This document shows positions 25,627 through 34,296 of a DNA stretch of 64,000 nucleotides, in pieces. This DNA is from Thermomonas sp. Lineage in GTDB: Bacteria; Pseudomonadota; Gammaproteobacteria; Xanthomonadales; Xanthomonadaceae. The notes under the pieces were generated by a model. It made no database searches and was not told where the DNA came from. It saw only the letters and a list, made by a program, of their open reading frames with translations. The stretch's first letter is position 1; the number at the start of each line of letters is the position of its first letter. The stretch is from positions 423,433 through 487,432 of the forward strand of contig JADKKV010000001.1 of the NCBI GenBank assembly GCA_016720345.1, read 5' to 3'. Made by a program: the position numbers and the translations under genes.

Positions 25627-26253
25627 TCAGGAATTCTTCAGCACGATCTCGTACGCCACCACCCCCGCCTCGCGGCAGCGGTCGATGGCCTTTTCCATGA
25701 TCTCGAAGAATTCCTTGAGCAGGAACATGTCGCCGGCATCAAGGTCGCCCGAATAGATCTCGCGGTGCAGCTCCAGGATCAGCCGGTCGGCCTCGGTCTC
25801 GATCACCCGCAGGCGGTCGTTGAGCGCCTTCATCTTCTCCAGGCGCAGCTGCGGCAGCTCCGCGACCATCTCCACCACCACCCCGGCGGCCTGCTCCAGC
25901 ATCGCCGCGCGCGGGGCGAAGTCGATGTTGACCAGCCGGTGCTGGGCGAGTGCGTAGCGGTCGGCGAAGCGTTCCACCTGCTTCGGGATCTTGTACAGCG
26001 CAGACCCCAGCGCCTCGATGTCCTCGCGCTCGAACGGGGTGATGAAGCTTTCCACCAGCGCCTGGCTGATCTTGTCGGAGGCGACCCGCTCGCGCTGGCG
26101 CGCGTGCTTGAAGGGCTCCAGCGAGGGCGAGCGCTCGGCCGCCTTGAGCATCGCGTGCAGGGCCTTGGTGCTGTCGTAGGCGGCGTCGGCCGCTTCGTTG
26201 AACAGGGCATAGAACTGCTTGCCCTGGCCGAAAATGGTCTGCAGCGAAAACAT
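25627..26253 (-). CDS. DUF47 family (PhoU-like) phosphate transport accessory protein
   Basis: This 208-residue all-helical cytoplasmic protein resembles PhoU (FSLQTIFGQGKQFYALFNEAADAAYD at the N terminus; FITPFEREDIEALGSALYKI, the family motif, at about 70-90). DUF47 proteins are encoded with Pit transporters and are thought to modulate phosphate uptake, probably through metal-binding helices with conserved acidic residues. It is the first gene of the DUF47-pit operon and its upstream region contains a Pho-box-like direct repeat (26289-26306). Confidence 0.9.
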   Translation of the reverse strand: MFSLQTIFGQGKQFYALFNEAADAAYDSTKALHAMLKAAERSPSLEPFKHARQRERVASDKISQALVESFITPFEREDIEALGSALYKIPKQVERFADRYALAQHRLVNIDFAPRAAMLEQAAGVVVEMVAELPQLRLEKMKALNDRLRVIETEADRLILELHREIYSGDLDAGDMFLLKEFFEIMEKAIDRCREAGVVAYEIVLKNS

Positions 26254-26288
26254 GGCGGCCTGCCCGTCGTTTGGCGTCGGTGCGGATT

Positions 26289-26306
26289 ATGACGGCTGGA
26301 TGACAT
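26289..26306 (-). promoter_or_regulatory. Pho-box-like direct repeat upstream of DUF47-pit
   Basis: Read on the minus strand, two copies of GTCAT are spaced 11 bp apart (TGTCATCCAGC followed by CGTCAT), and about 13 of 18 positions fit the PhoB consensus. It lies 36 bp upstream of the DUF47 start codon. The same stretch is part of an interrupted palindrome ATGACGGC/GCCGTCAT (26289-26323). No convincing -10 hexamer is seen at the expected distance, so PhoB control is a suggestion only. Confidence 0.35.
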
Positions 26307-26440
26307 TAATGCGCGGCCGTCATCATGCCCTGCCCTGCTATCATCGCGGCGCGCCCCGGCGCACTCCATGGACCAGTCCCCCAAGCCACCGCCGTCGACC
26401 TTCCGCGCCCGCTTGCGGGCCGCGCGGCACGGGAGCGCCC

Positions 26441-27766
26441 GTGGCTGAATTGCTGGTGGTGTTCGCCCTGATCGCGCTGAACGGGTTCTTCGCGATGTCG
26501 GAGATGGCGGTGATGACCTCGCGCAAGCTGCGCCTCAAGCAGCTGGCCGAGGATCCGGAACGCCCCAGCCGCGGCGCGCGCAAGGCGCTGGCGATGGCCG
26601 AACACCCCGACCACCTGCTGTCCACCGTGCAGGTCGGGATCACCCTGATCGGGATCTGCACCGGCGTGTTCGGCGGCGATGCGATCGGCCTGCAGATCGC
26701 CGACTGGTTGCGCGGCGCCTGGCCGGATGCGCACCAGTACGCGCGCCCGCTGGGCATCGGCACCGCGGTGGCGCTGATCACCGCCAGTTCGGTGATCTTC
26801 GGCGAACTGATCCCCAAGCGGCTGGCGCTGACCAATCCGGAAGCCATCGCCAGCCGGGTGGCGATACCACTGGACCTGCTGGCCACCGCCACCAAGCCGG
26901 TGATCCTGCTGCTGGGCGCGATCAACCGCGGCGTGCTGCGCCTGCTCGGCATCCGCAACGACGCCCGCAGCGCGATCACCGAGGAAGAGATCCACCTGCT
27001 GGTGAGCGAAAGCCACGAGCAGGGCGTGATCGACCTCGACGAACGCAACATGATGAACCGGGTCATGCGCCTCGGCGACCGCACCGCGGAAAGCCTGATG
27101 ACGCCGCGCACCGACATCGCCTGGCTGGACGCCAGCGGCAGCCTGGCCGACAACCTGGCGACCATGCAGGACACGCCGTTCTCGCGCTACCCGGTCTACC
27201 GCGGTGGCGACGACGACGTCGCCGGCGTGCTTGAGGTGAAGACCCTGCTGGACGAGCTGGGCAAGCAGCTGCCGGAGCTGTTCCGGGACATCCGCCCGGC
27301 GCTGTTCGTGTCCGAATCCACCCACGCGCTGAAGCTGGTCGAGATCCTGCGCGAGGAACAGCAGTCGCTGGCGCTGGTGGTCGACGAATACGGCGACATC
27401 CAGGGCGTGGTCACCATCAGCGACGTCATGGATGCGGTGCTCGGTCGCCTGCAGGCCGGCGAGGCGCACGACAACGAGGCGCTGGTGGTCGAACGCGAGG
27501 ATGGTTCGCTGCTGGTCGATGGCGGCCTGCACATCGACGAGCTGCGCGAACTCACCGGCGAGCGCCTGGCCGACAGCGAGGAACACGATTACCACACCGC
27601 CGCCGGGCTGGTGATCGCCCATTTCGGCCGCATCCCGCACGTGGGCGAGCATTTCATGCTCGGCTCCTGGCGGATCGAAGTCGTGGACCTGGACGGGCCG
27701 CGGATCGACAAGCTGCTGCTGCAGCGCATGCCCGGCGCCAGGGATGGCGGCGATGGCGCCGCCTGA
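26441..27766 (+). CDS. DUF21/CBS/CorC-type membrane protein (CNNM-like, hemolysin-C family)
   Basis: This 441-residue protein has an N-terminal DUF21 membrane domain (about 1-190, starting LLVVFALIALNGFFAMSEMA). A CBS pair follows (SLMTPRTDIAWLD and LALVVDEYGDIQGVVTISDVMDAVLG), then a C-terminal CorC_HlyC domain (DYHTAAGLVIAHFGRIPHVGE). The family includes Mg2+ exporters and CNNM proteins. I place the start at GTG 26441 because GGGAG lies at ribosome-binding distance and the membrane domain begins there. The frame is open to 26219 but that part is unconserved. It overlaps the next gene slightly. Confidence 0.92.
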   Translation: MAELLVVFALIALNGFFAMSEMAVMTSRKLRLKQLAEDPERPSRGARKALAMAEHPDHLLSTVQVGITLIGICTGVFGGDAIGLQIADWLRGAWPDAHQYARPLGIGTAVALITASSVIFGELIPKRLALTNPEAIASRVAIPLDLLATATKPVILLLGAINRGVLRLLGIRNDARSAITEEEIHLLVSESHEQGVIDLDERNMMNRVMRLGDRTAESLMTPRTDIAWLDASGSLADNLATMQDTPFSRYPVYRGGDDDVAGVLEVKTLLDELGKQLPELFRDIRPALFVSESTHALKLVEILREEQQSLALVVDEYGDIQGVVTISDVMDAVLGRLQAGEAHDNEALVVEREDGSLLVDGGLHIDELRELTGERLADSEEHDYHTAAGLVIAHFGRIPHVGEHFMLGSWRIEVVDLDGPRIDKLLLQRMPGARDGGDGAA

Positions 27767-28400
27767 GCCACGCGACCCGGCACGCACGCGCAAGCCCCGC
27801 GAAGCCGGCACCCGCGCGATCCTGGACGTCCTGCTCGACGGCGACCACCAGCAGGCACTCGATTTCAGCGCCCTGCTCGGCGGCCTCGGCCGGCGCGCGT
27901 TCGGGATGCTGCTGTTCGTGGCCGCGCTGCCGGCGTTCATCCCGATCCCGATCGGCGGCGCGCTCAGCGGCCCGCTGGTGGTGCTGATCGCGGCCCAGTT
28001 GCTGGTCGGCCTGCGCCGGCCGTGGCTGCCGGGGTTCATCGCCCGGCGCGGCCCCAAGCGGCAGTCGCTGGCGCGCTTCGAGCGCATCGTCGATCCGTGG
28101 CTGCTGCGGCTGGAGCACCTGGTGCGGCCGCGGCTGGCCGCGGTCCTCGACCACCGCCTGGCGGCCGCGTTCACCGGCCTGCTCCTGCTGCTGCTGGGCG
28201 TGCTGCTGTCGCTGCCGATCCCGCTGACCAACTACCTGTTCGGCGGGATCATCCTGGTGTTCGCGCTGGCCCTGCTCGAGCGCGACGGCGCCTTGATGCT
28301 GGGCGCCTGGGGCCTGGGGCTGGCCGCGCTGGCCACCACCGGCGCGCTGTCCGGCGGGCTGGTCGCCGCGCTGCAACCCGTGCTTGGCAGGTTCCTCTAA
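27753..28400 (+). CDS. exoD: ExoD family exopolysaccharide synthesis protein
   Basis: This 215-residue membrane protein has the ExoD pattern: an N-terminal cytoplasmic region (TRAILDVLLDGDHQQALDFSALLGGLG), then FGMLLFVAALPAFIPIPIGG and further hydrophobic helices. ExoD was named in Sinorhizobium for exopolysaccharide production and alkaline sensitivity, but its biochemical role is not known. The ATG at 27753 has AGGGA 8 nt upstream; an ATG at 27744 is also possible. The first 14 bases overlap the CNNM-like gene, suggesting coupling. It converges on the GGDEF-EAL gene. Confidence 0.85.
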   Translation: MAPPEPRDPARTRKPREAGTRAILDVLLDGDHQQALDFSALLGGLGRRAFGMLLFVAALPAFIPIPIGGALSGPLVVLIAAQLLVGLRRPWLPGFIARRGPKRQSLARFERIVDPWLLRLEHLVRPRLAAVLDHRLAAAFTGLLLLLLGVLLSLPIPLTNYLFGGIILVFALALLERDGALMLGAWGLGLAALATTGALSGGLVAALQPVLGRFL

Positions 28401-28410
28401 CGCCCGCGGG

Positions 28411-30549
28411 TCAGCCGAGCAGCTTCACGAACTCCGCCGCGCTGAGCGGATGCCCCAGCCAGTAGCCCTGCACCAGGTCGCAATCGCGCTCACGCAGCAG
28501 TTCGTACTGGCCCTGCTTTTCGACGCCCTCCGCGACCACCACGATCCCCATCGAATGCGCCATCGCGATGATCGCGCTGGTCAGGGACAGGTCGTCGGGG
28601 TCGCGCAGCAGGTCGGTGATGAAGCTGCGGTCGATCTTCAGGCCGTCGACCTGGACCCGGCGCAGGTGGCTGAGGCTGGAATAGCCGGTGCCGAAGTCGT
28701 CCAGCCAGACCCGCACGCCGGTCTCGCGCAGGCGGCCGAGCAAGGCGGTGGCGTTGGCCTCGTCGCTGATCACCGCGGTTTCGGTGAGCTCCACGTGCAG
28801 GCGTTCCGGCGACAGTGCCGACTCCTGCAGCGCGCTGCCGATCTGCTGGACCAGGTCGGTGCTGCGCAGCTGCCGCGGCGAGACATTGACCGAGACGAAC
28901 GGCGGTTCGCCAGCACCCGCGGGCTTGTGCCAGCGCGACGCTTCCTGGCAGGCGGCGCGCATGACCTCCGGCCCGATCGCCTCGATCAGGCCACTCTGCT
29001 CGGCGACCTCGATGAACACCGCCGGCGAGATCGCGCCATCCTCCGGGTGGTTCCAGCGCAACAGCGCCTCCGCGCCGACCAGCACCCGGTCCTGGGTGCG
29101 GAAGATCGGCTGGTAGGCGAGGCTGAGTTCGCCGCGGCCCCACGCGCCGCGGAGGTCGTGCTCCATGCGCATCCGCCGTTCGACCGCCTGGTCCATGGTG
29201 CGGCTGTAGAAGCGGTAGCAGTTCTTGCCGGCGACCTTGGCCTGGTACATCGCGATGTCGCCGTTCTTCATCAGCAGCGATGCGCTGGAGGCGTCGTCCG
29301 GGAACAGCGCCACCCCGACCGAGGAGCCGAGGAACACCTGCCGGCCATGCAGGATCAGCGGTTCGCCAAGGTCGGCGACCAGCCCCTTGGCCAGTTCGGT
29401 GACCATCGTCCGCACGTCGCCATCGGGCTCGTCGTCGCCGGCCTGCAGCAGGATCACGAATTCGTCGCCGCCGAAGCGCGCGACCATCGCGTCGGCGCCG
29501 GCGATCGCCTTCACCGCGCGGTCGATGCGGCCGGCGATCTGCAACAGCACCTCGTCGCCGGCTTCGTGGCCGAGGGTGTCGTTGACCCGCTTGAAGTCGT
29601 CGAGGTCGGCGAACACCAGCGCCAGCTGGCGGCCGGCGCCCTGCAGCGAACGCAGGCGCTGGTCCAGCGACTCGCGGAACGCCAGCCGGTTGGACAGGCC
29701 GGTCAGGGCATCGCTGTAGGCCACCCGCCGGATGTCGCGGTCGTGCTTGGCCACGCTTTCGCGCATGCGGCCGAAGGTGCGGACGAGGTCGCCGAGTTCG
29801 TCCTCGCGATTGGTCTGCGGCACCGGCAGCGAGAAATTGCCGGCCTCGATCTCGCGCGCGGCATCGCCGAGCTGCTTGATCGGCTGCACCAGCAGCCGCT
29901 GCACCAGCACCGCCGCGGCCAGGCCGACCACGCCGAGCGCCGCGCACAGCAGCAGCAGCCAGGCAAGGTTGCGGCGGCCGACTTCGTCGATGCGCCCGCG
30001 CAGGCCCTGCATCGCCTGTTCCTCCGCAGCGGCCATGCCGACCAGCGAATAGCCGATGCGCACGCCGCCGAGGCGCTGGTCCGCGACCATGATCGGGCTG
30101 GACACGTCGAGCACCTGCCCCTGCATCCGGGTGTGCGGGCCGCGCGCGGCGATCACTTCCTTCGCCAGCGCATCGCCCATCGGCTGCCCGTAGGCGGCGA
30201 TGTCGCCGGAGCCGTCGTGCAGGATGCGGCCCTGCGGGTCGTACACCAGCACGTAATCGACGTCGGATTCGCGCAGCGCGGCGCGCGCCAGCGCGCCGAT
30301 GGCATCGAGGTCGAAGAAGTACAGCGGATTGGCCAGGCCATCGGCAAGCTGCCGCACTTCGGCCTCGCCATCCACCCGCAGCTGCTCCGACAGCAGGCCG
30401 TGCATGGCCACCCGGGTGACTTCGCTGACTTCGTGCTGGGTCGACTGCTGGCGCTGCCAGACCAGCACCATCACCAGCACCAGCAGCGCCAGCAGGAGCA
30501 GGATCGCGGCGAAGAACCGCGATTGCAGGCCCATCCGCGGCCGCCTCAT
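28411..30549 (-). CDS. Membrane GGDEF-EAL c-di-GMP enzyme with periplasmic sensor and HAMP
   Basis: This 712-residue protein has one membrane helix near the N terminus, a periplasmic sensor region (about 35-190), a second helix, HAMP (about 210-265), GGDEF and EAL. The cyclase motif is intact (RFGGDEF, about 357-363). The phosphodiesterase motifs are also intact: EALLRW at about 494, then ELTET, DDFGTGYSSL, KIDRSFI and AEGVE. Both c-di-GMP synthesis and breakdown are therefore possible. The ATG overlaps the stop of the PhnD-like gene as ATGA (30546-30549), indicating coupled expression and a likely sensor partnership. Confidence 0.95.
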   Translation of the reverse strand: MRRPRMGLQSRFFAAILLLLALLVLVMVLVWQRQQSTQHEVSEVTRVAMHGLLSEQLRVDGEAEVRQLADGLANPLYFFDLDAIGALARAALRESDVDYVLVYDPQGRILHDGSGDIAAYGQPMGDALAKEVIAARGPHTRMQGQVLDVSSPIMVADQRLGGVRIGYSLVGMAAAEEQAMQGLRGRIDEVGRRNLAWLLLLCAALGVVGLAAAVLVQRLLVQPIKQLGDAAREIEAGNFSLPVPQTNREDELGDLVRTFGRMRESVAKHDRDIRRVAYSDALTGLSNRLAFRESLDQRLRSLQGAGRQLALVFADLDDFKRVNDTLGHEAGDEVLLQIAGRIDRAVKAIAGADAMVARFGGDEFVILLQAGDDEPDGDVRTMVTELAKGLVADLGEPLILHGRQVFLGSSVGVALFPDDASSASLLMKNGDIAMYQAKVAGKNCYRFYSRTMDQAVERRMRMEHDLRGAWGRGELSLAYQPIFRTQDRVLVGAEALLRWNHPEDGAISPAVFIEVAEQSGLIEAIGPEVMRAACQEASRWHKPAGAGEPPFVSVNVSPRQLRSTDLVQQIGSALQESALSPERLHVELTETAVISDEANATALLGRLRETGVRVWLDDFGTGYSSLSHLRRVQVDGLKIDRSFITDLLRDPDDLSLTSAIIAMAHSMGIVVVAEGVEKQGQYELLRERDCDLVQGYWLGHPLSAAEFVKLLG

Positions 30550-31496
30550 TCGACCTCCAGGCGCACGCGGGTGAGGCCACGGCCAAGCCGGTCCAGCGAC
30601 TGCCGGTCCTCGGCGGAGACGTCGACGAAGCGGGAGGTGCCGATGAAGCGGCGCAGCGCCTCGCCGGCATCCGGGTCGATCGACGCCTCCATCAGCACCT
30701 CGCGCAGGCGCGCCTCGACCTTCGGCTCGAGGTCGCCGCGGGTCAGCACCAGCGCGCGCGGCACGTCCTGGCTTTCGGCCACGACCCGGAAATCGGCGAC
30801 GAACGCCGGCGGCATCCGCTGCGGGTTGGCCCAGTCGAGGTTGCTGAGCACGCCGGCATCGACCAGCCGCTTGTGCACCCAGGTGGTGATGTTGAGTTCG
30901 GTGCGCGCGAACAGGTAACCCACCGCCTGCGGCGAAGGCTTGTCCATCGGCGAGAGCAGCAACTCCATCTTCTGGCCGGCCTCGAGCAGGGCGCTGGCCG
31001 GCAGGTAGTACGCGCTGGTCGAATACGGGCTCTGGAACGCCACGCTGCGTCCGGCCAGGTCGGCCAGGCTGCGCACCGGGCTGTCGCGGCGCACGAAGAA
31101 CACGCTGTGGTAGCGGCTGGCGCCATCGCGTTCGGTGATCAGCAGCGAGCGTGCGTTGGCGCGGCGCTCCAGCAGGACCGCGTTGCCGGAGGTCTCGGTC
31201 ACCCAGTCGACCCGGCCACGGCGCAGGTAGCTGCCCATCTGCTGCAGGTCGCGCGCCATCAGGATGCGGCCACTGCGGATGCCCACGCTGGCCATCCGCG
31301 GCACCACGTAGTCGAGCAGCGGCTTGAGCTGGTCGTAGTGCGACTTCGGGTCGTCGCTGACCCGCCCCAGCACCAGCACCGAAGCATCGTCTTCAACCGG
31401 CGCAGCCACCTGCGCGCGCGCCGACGGCAGCAGCGCCAGCAGGATGCATAGCAGGCCAGCCACGACCGGCCTGGGGTTTCGCAGCGTCGAGTGCAA
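30546..31496 (-). CDS. PhnD-like periplasmic substrate-binding protein
   Basis: This 316-residue exported protein resembles phosphate/phosphonate-binding PhnD. The signal peptide ends near LPSARAQ, then LGRVSDDPKSHYDQLKPLLDYV opens the first lobe, and SLADLAGRSVAFQSPYSTSAYYLP matches the ligand-binding loop of the family. No ABC permease or ATPase is adjacent. Instead the gene is coupled (ATGA) to a membrane GGDEF-EAL enzyme, so a signalling role as ligand-binding partner of that sensor is likely. The only start consistent with a complete signal peptide is TTG at 31496, which has a weak upstream AGGA. Confidence 0.85.
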   Translation of the reverse strand: MHSTLRNPRPVVAGLLCILLALLPSARAQVAAPVEDDASVLVLGRVSDDPKSHYDQLKPLLDYVVPRMASVGIRSGRILMARDLQQMGSYLRRGRVDWVTETSGNAVLLERRANARSLLITERDGASRYHSVFFVRRDSPVRSLADLAGRSVAFQSPYSTSAYYLPASALLEAGQKMELLLSPMDKPSPQAVGYLFARTELNITTWVHKRLVDAGVLSNLDWANPQRMPPAFVADFRVVAESQDVPRALVLTRGDLEPKVEARLREVLMEASIDPDAGEALRRFIGTSRFVDVSAEDRQSLDRLGRGLTRVRLEVE

Positions 31497-31540
31497 GACG
31501 ATCCGGTTCCTGGTTCCCCTGCGCGGAGCCTAACCGATTT

Positions 31541-32323
31541 TCATGGCGATTCGCCCTGCCCCGCCAGCCGCGCCATGCGCTGGGTATCGGCGAGCACGCC
31601 GCGCAACAGGCGCACGTCGGCGCTGTCCAGGTTGGCCCGAAGGTACAGCCGGCGCAGCTTGCGCATCGCCGAGTCGGGCGCGCGTCCCTTGTGGAAATCG
31701 ATCTGCTCGAGCGCCTCGGCAAGCTGGCCGAACAGACCCTCGAGCTCGGCATGGCTGGCCGCGCCCGCAGCCGGCGGCGCCGTGCGCTGCGCGCTGTCCT
31801 GCAGTGCCGGCAGATCGCCCAGCATCGCGCAACGCAACTCGTAGCTGAGCACCTGCACCGCGGCGGCGAGGTTCAGCGAACTGAACGCCGGATCCGAGGG
31901 AATGTGGATCGCGGCGTGGCACAGCTGCAGTTCGTCGTTCTCCAGCCCGGTGCGCTCGCGCCCGAACACCAGCGCCACCGGCCCGCTGGCGGTGGCGGCA
32001 AGCGCGCGCCGGGCGGCATCGCGCGGGTGCAGCGGCTCAAGCTGGATGCGCCTGCTGCGCGCGGTACATCCCAGTACCCAGCGGCAGTCGGCAACCGCTT
32101 CGGCCAGGCTGGCGAACACCGGTGCCGCCGCGACCAGGTCGTCGGCGCCCGCCGCCATCGCCTGGGTATCGCGGTCCGGGGCCTTTTCCGGCGCCACCAG
32201 CACCAGCCGCGACAGGCCCATGGTCTTCATCGCGCGGGCCGCGGAACCGATGTTGCCTGGGTGCTGGGTACCGACCAGGACGATGCGCAGGTCGCGGTCG
32301 GTGGATTCGAGCAGGGTCTCCAT
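31541..32323 (-). CDS. trmJ: tRNA (cytidine/uridine-2'-O-)-methyltransferase TrmJ
   Basis: This 260-residue SPOUT-fold methyltransferase modifies ribose at position 32 in the anticodon loop. SPOUT motifs are visible: VLVGTQHPGNIGSAARAMKTMG near the N terminus, VALVFGRERTGLENDEL (motif 2), and IPSDPAFSSLNLAAAVQVLSYE (motif 3, the knot). A C-terminal helical extension (DFHKGRAPDSAMRKLRRLYLRA) separates TrmJ from TrmL. A longer open frame exists upstream but overlaps suhB on the other strand. It is divergent from suhB, the arrangement seen in E. coli and relatives. Confidence 0.94.
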   Translation of the reverse strand: METLLESTDRDLRIVLVGTQHPGNIGSAARAMKTMGLSRLVLVAPEKAPDRDTQAMAAGADDLVAAAPVFASLAEAVADCRWVLGCTARSRRIQLEPLHPRDAARRALAATASGPVALVFGRERTGLENDELQLCHAAIHIPSDPAFSSLNLAAAVQVLSYELRCAMLGDLPALQDSAQRTAPPAAGAASHAELEGLFGQLAEALEQIDFHKGRAPDSAMRKLRRLYLRANLDSADVRLLRGVLADTQRMARLAGQGESP

Positions 32324-32420
32324 CCCGGAATGGTAAACTGCGCGCCCCGGCCCCCGCGCCGGGGTCGTTCTTTGCCGCCGCCGCCGTTCCCCCCTCCTCA
32401 CCCCTTCGAGGCGCTCCGCC

Positions 32421-33239
32421 ATGCAGAAACCCGTGGTCAATGTCATGGTCAAGGCGGCCCGCGCGGCCGGCAACGTGCTCCTGCGCAGCATGCACAAGCT
32501 CGATGCGATCAACGTGGTCGAGAAGGACCGCATGGACTTCGCCAGCGACGTCGACGAAGCCGCGGAGAAGGCGGCGGTCAAGGAACTGCGCCGCGCCTAC
32601 CCGGATTACGCGATCCTCGCCGAGGAAGGCGGCGCGCAGGGCAAGGGCCATTCGGTGTTCGTGATCGACCCGCTGGACGGCACCAGCAACTTCCTGCGCG
32701 GCTTCCCGCACTGGTGCGTGTCGATCGCGCTGGTCGAAGGCGGCGACGTGCAGCACGGGGTCATCTTCGACCCGCTGCGCAACGAACTGTTCACCGCCAG
32801 CCGCGGCAGCGGCGCGGTGCTCAACGACAAGCGCATCCGCGTCGGCGAGCGCAAGGACCTGGCCGGCGCGATGCTGGCCACCGGCTTCGCCCCGCGCGAG
32901 CGCGAGCGCGCGCCGGCGCAGCTGGAATGCATCCGCGAACTGCTGCGCGACGCCGAGGACATCCGGCGCACCGGCTCCGCCGCGCTCGACCTCGCCTACG
33001 TGGCCTGCGGCCGCCTGGACGGCTACTTCGAGGCCGGCGTGAAGCCGTGGGACATCGCCGCCGGGGTGCTGCTGGTGCGCGAGGCCGGCGGCCGCATCTG
33101 CGATTTCCGCGGCGCCGGCACCGGTTCGCTGGATGCGAAGGGGATCGCCGGGCGCACGCTGGTGGCCGGCAACCTCAAGCTGATCGACAGCCTGCAGAAG
33201 GGGATCGTGCAGTCCGGCTACGCCGCCGCCTGCAGGTAG
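32421..33239 (+). CDS. suhB: Inositol-1-monophosphatase SuhB
   Basis: This 272-residue Mg2+-dependent phosphatase has motif A ([14 protein letters not shown], metal ligands Asp83 and Asp86 with upstream Glu69) and motif B ([15 protein letters not shown]). SuhB also acts with Nus factors in rRNA antitermination in enterobacteria; whether it does here is unknown. The start at 32421 follows a 97-bp divergent region shared with trmJ that contains a GC-rich inverted sequence (CCCCGGC/GCCGGGG). A strong terminator follows. Confidence 0.95.
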   Translation: MQKPVVNVMVKAARAAGNVLLRSMHKLDAINVVEKDRMDFASDVDEAAEKAAVKELRRAYPDYAILAEEGGAQGKGHSVFVIDPLDGTSNFLRGFPHWCVSIALVEGGDVQHGVIFDPLRNELFTASRGSGAVLNDKRIRVGERKDLAGAMLATGFAPRERERAPAQLECIRELLRDAEDIRRTGSAALDLAYVACGRLDGYFEAGVKPWDIAAGVLLVREAGGRICDFRGAGTGSLDAKGIAGRTLVAGNLKLIDSLQKGIVQSGYAAACR

Positions 33240-33272
33240 TCGCGACTCCCGGCTTGGCCTGGGGTCGCTTCA

Positions 33273-33311
33273 CCCACAAGAAACCCGCGCACTGCGCGGG
33301 TTTCTTGTGGG
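33273..33311. terminator. Bidirectional terminator, perfect 18-bp stem
   Basis: The arms at 33273-33290 and 33294-33311 are exact inverted complements over 18 bp with a 3-nt loop. GC-rich pairs lie at the loop side (ACCCGCGC/GCGCGGGT) and an A/T-rich part at the base (CAAGAAA/TTTCTTG). It lies between convergent suhB (ends 33239) and secF (ends 33328), so it can serve both strands; the T-tract is supplied within the stem base. Confidence 0.85.
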
Positions 33312-33327
33312 CCATGGACCCGCCCGG

Positions 33328-34284
33328 TCAGGGGCGCCGCGCCAGCGCCGCCTCGTCGCGTGCCTTCGGCAGCAGGTCCTGCTTGCTCACGCCCAGCCAC
33401 AGCAGCAGCGGGCAGGCGATGAAGATCGAGGACAGGGTACCGACCACGATGCCGATCATCTGTGCCTCGGCCATCCCGCGCAGCGAACCGCCGCCATAGA
33501 AGTACAGGGCCAGCACGGTCAGCAGCGCCACGAACGAGGTGATAACGGTACGCGACAGGGTCTGGTTGATCGACTTGTTCAGGACCTCGCGCGGCGGCAC
33601 CCGCAGCGACTTGAAGTTCTCGCGCACGCGGTCGAACACCACGATGGTGTCGTTGATCGAATAGCCCATCACCGACAGGATGCCGGCCAGCACGGTCAGG
33701 TCGAATTCGTGCCCGCTCAGCGCGAACCAGCCGGCGCAGATCAGCACGTCGTGCAGGGTGGTGATGATCGCCGCCACCGCGAACTTCCACTCGAAGCGCG
33801 CCGAGATGTAGGCAAGGAAGCCCAGCACCACGAACAGCAGCGCGTAGAAGCCGTTCCAGGCCAGCTCCTTGCCGACCTGGGCGCTGATCACCGCGCTGCT
33901 CATCTTGGTCGCGGGATTGCCGTCAAGCGAAGCGGCGCTGGCGACCGCGTCGCCGATGCTGCTGGCCTGGTCGGCGCCACCCTCCTGCTTGCCGTCGGCC
34001 TGCAGCCGCACCAGCAGGTCGTTGCCGCTGCCGAACGCCTGCACCTGCGCATCCTCGTAGCCGGACGCCGCCAGCCGGGCGCGCACGCCATCGACATCCG
34101 GCGCCTGCGGGTAGCGCAACTCGACGCCGACGCCGCCGGTGAAGTCCAGCGCGAAGTTGAAGCCCTTGAGCGGGATCGCGCCAAGCGCGACCACCATCAG
34201 CAGGGCGGCCGCCACCAGCGACGCCAGCCGCAGGCGCATGAAGTCGAAGGTGCTGTCGTGCGGGAACACGTTGAAGGGTTGCAT
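33328..34284 (-). CDS. secF: Protein translocase subunit SecF
   Basis: This 318-residue inner-membrane protein works with SecD and YajC to drive the late steps of Sec export using the proton gradient. Typical features are the first helix, FNFALDFTGGVGVELRY (the D-FTGG motif), the periplasmic P4 domain, and five further helices including GYSINDTIVVFDRVREN, the invariant SecF motif. It begins 12 bp after secD on the same strand and ends at the bidirectional terminator. Confidence 0.97.
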   Translation of the reverse strand: MQPFNVFPHDSTFDFMRLRLASLVAAALLMVVALGAIPLKGFNFALDFTGGVGVELRYPQAPDVDGVRARLAASGYEDAQVQAFGSGNDLLVRLQADGKQEGGADQASSIGDAVASAASLDGNPATKMSSAVISAQVGKELAWNGFYALLFVVLGFLAYISARFEWKFAVAAIITTLHDVLICAGWFALSGHEFDLTVLAGILSVMGYSINDTIVVFDRVRENFKSLRVPPREVLNKSINQTLSRTVITSFVALLTVLALYFYGGGSLRGMAEAQMIGIVVGTLSSIFIACPLLLWLGVSKQDLLPKARDEAALARRP

Positions 34285-34296
34285 GTGCGGTCTCCG

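Noticed and set aside
33273..33311. Perfect 18-bp palindrome considered as a mobile-element end or attachment site
   Set aside because: Its place between convergent genes with a 3-nt loop fits a bidirectional terminator better, and no integrase or partner repeat is present.
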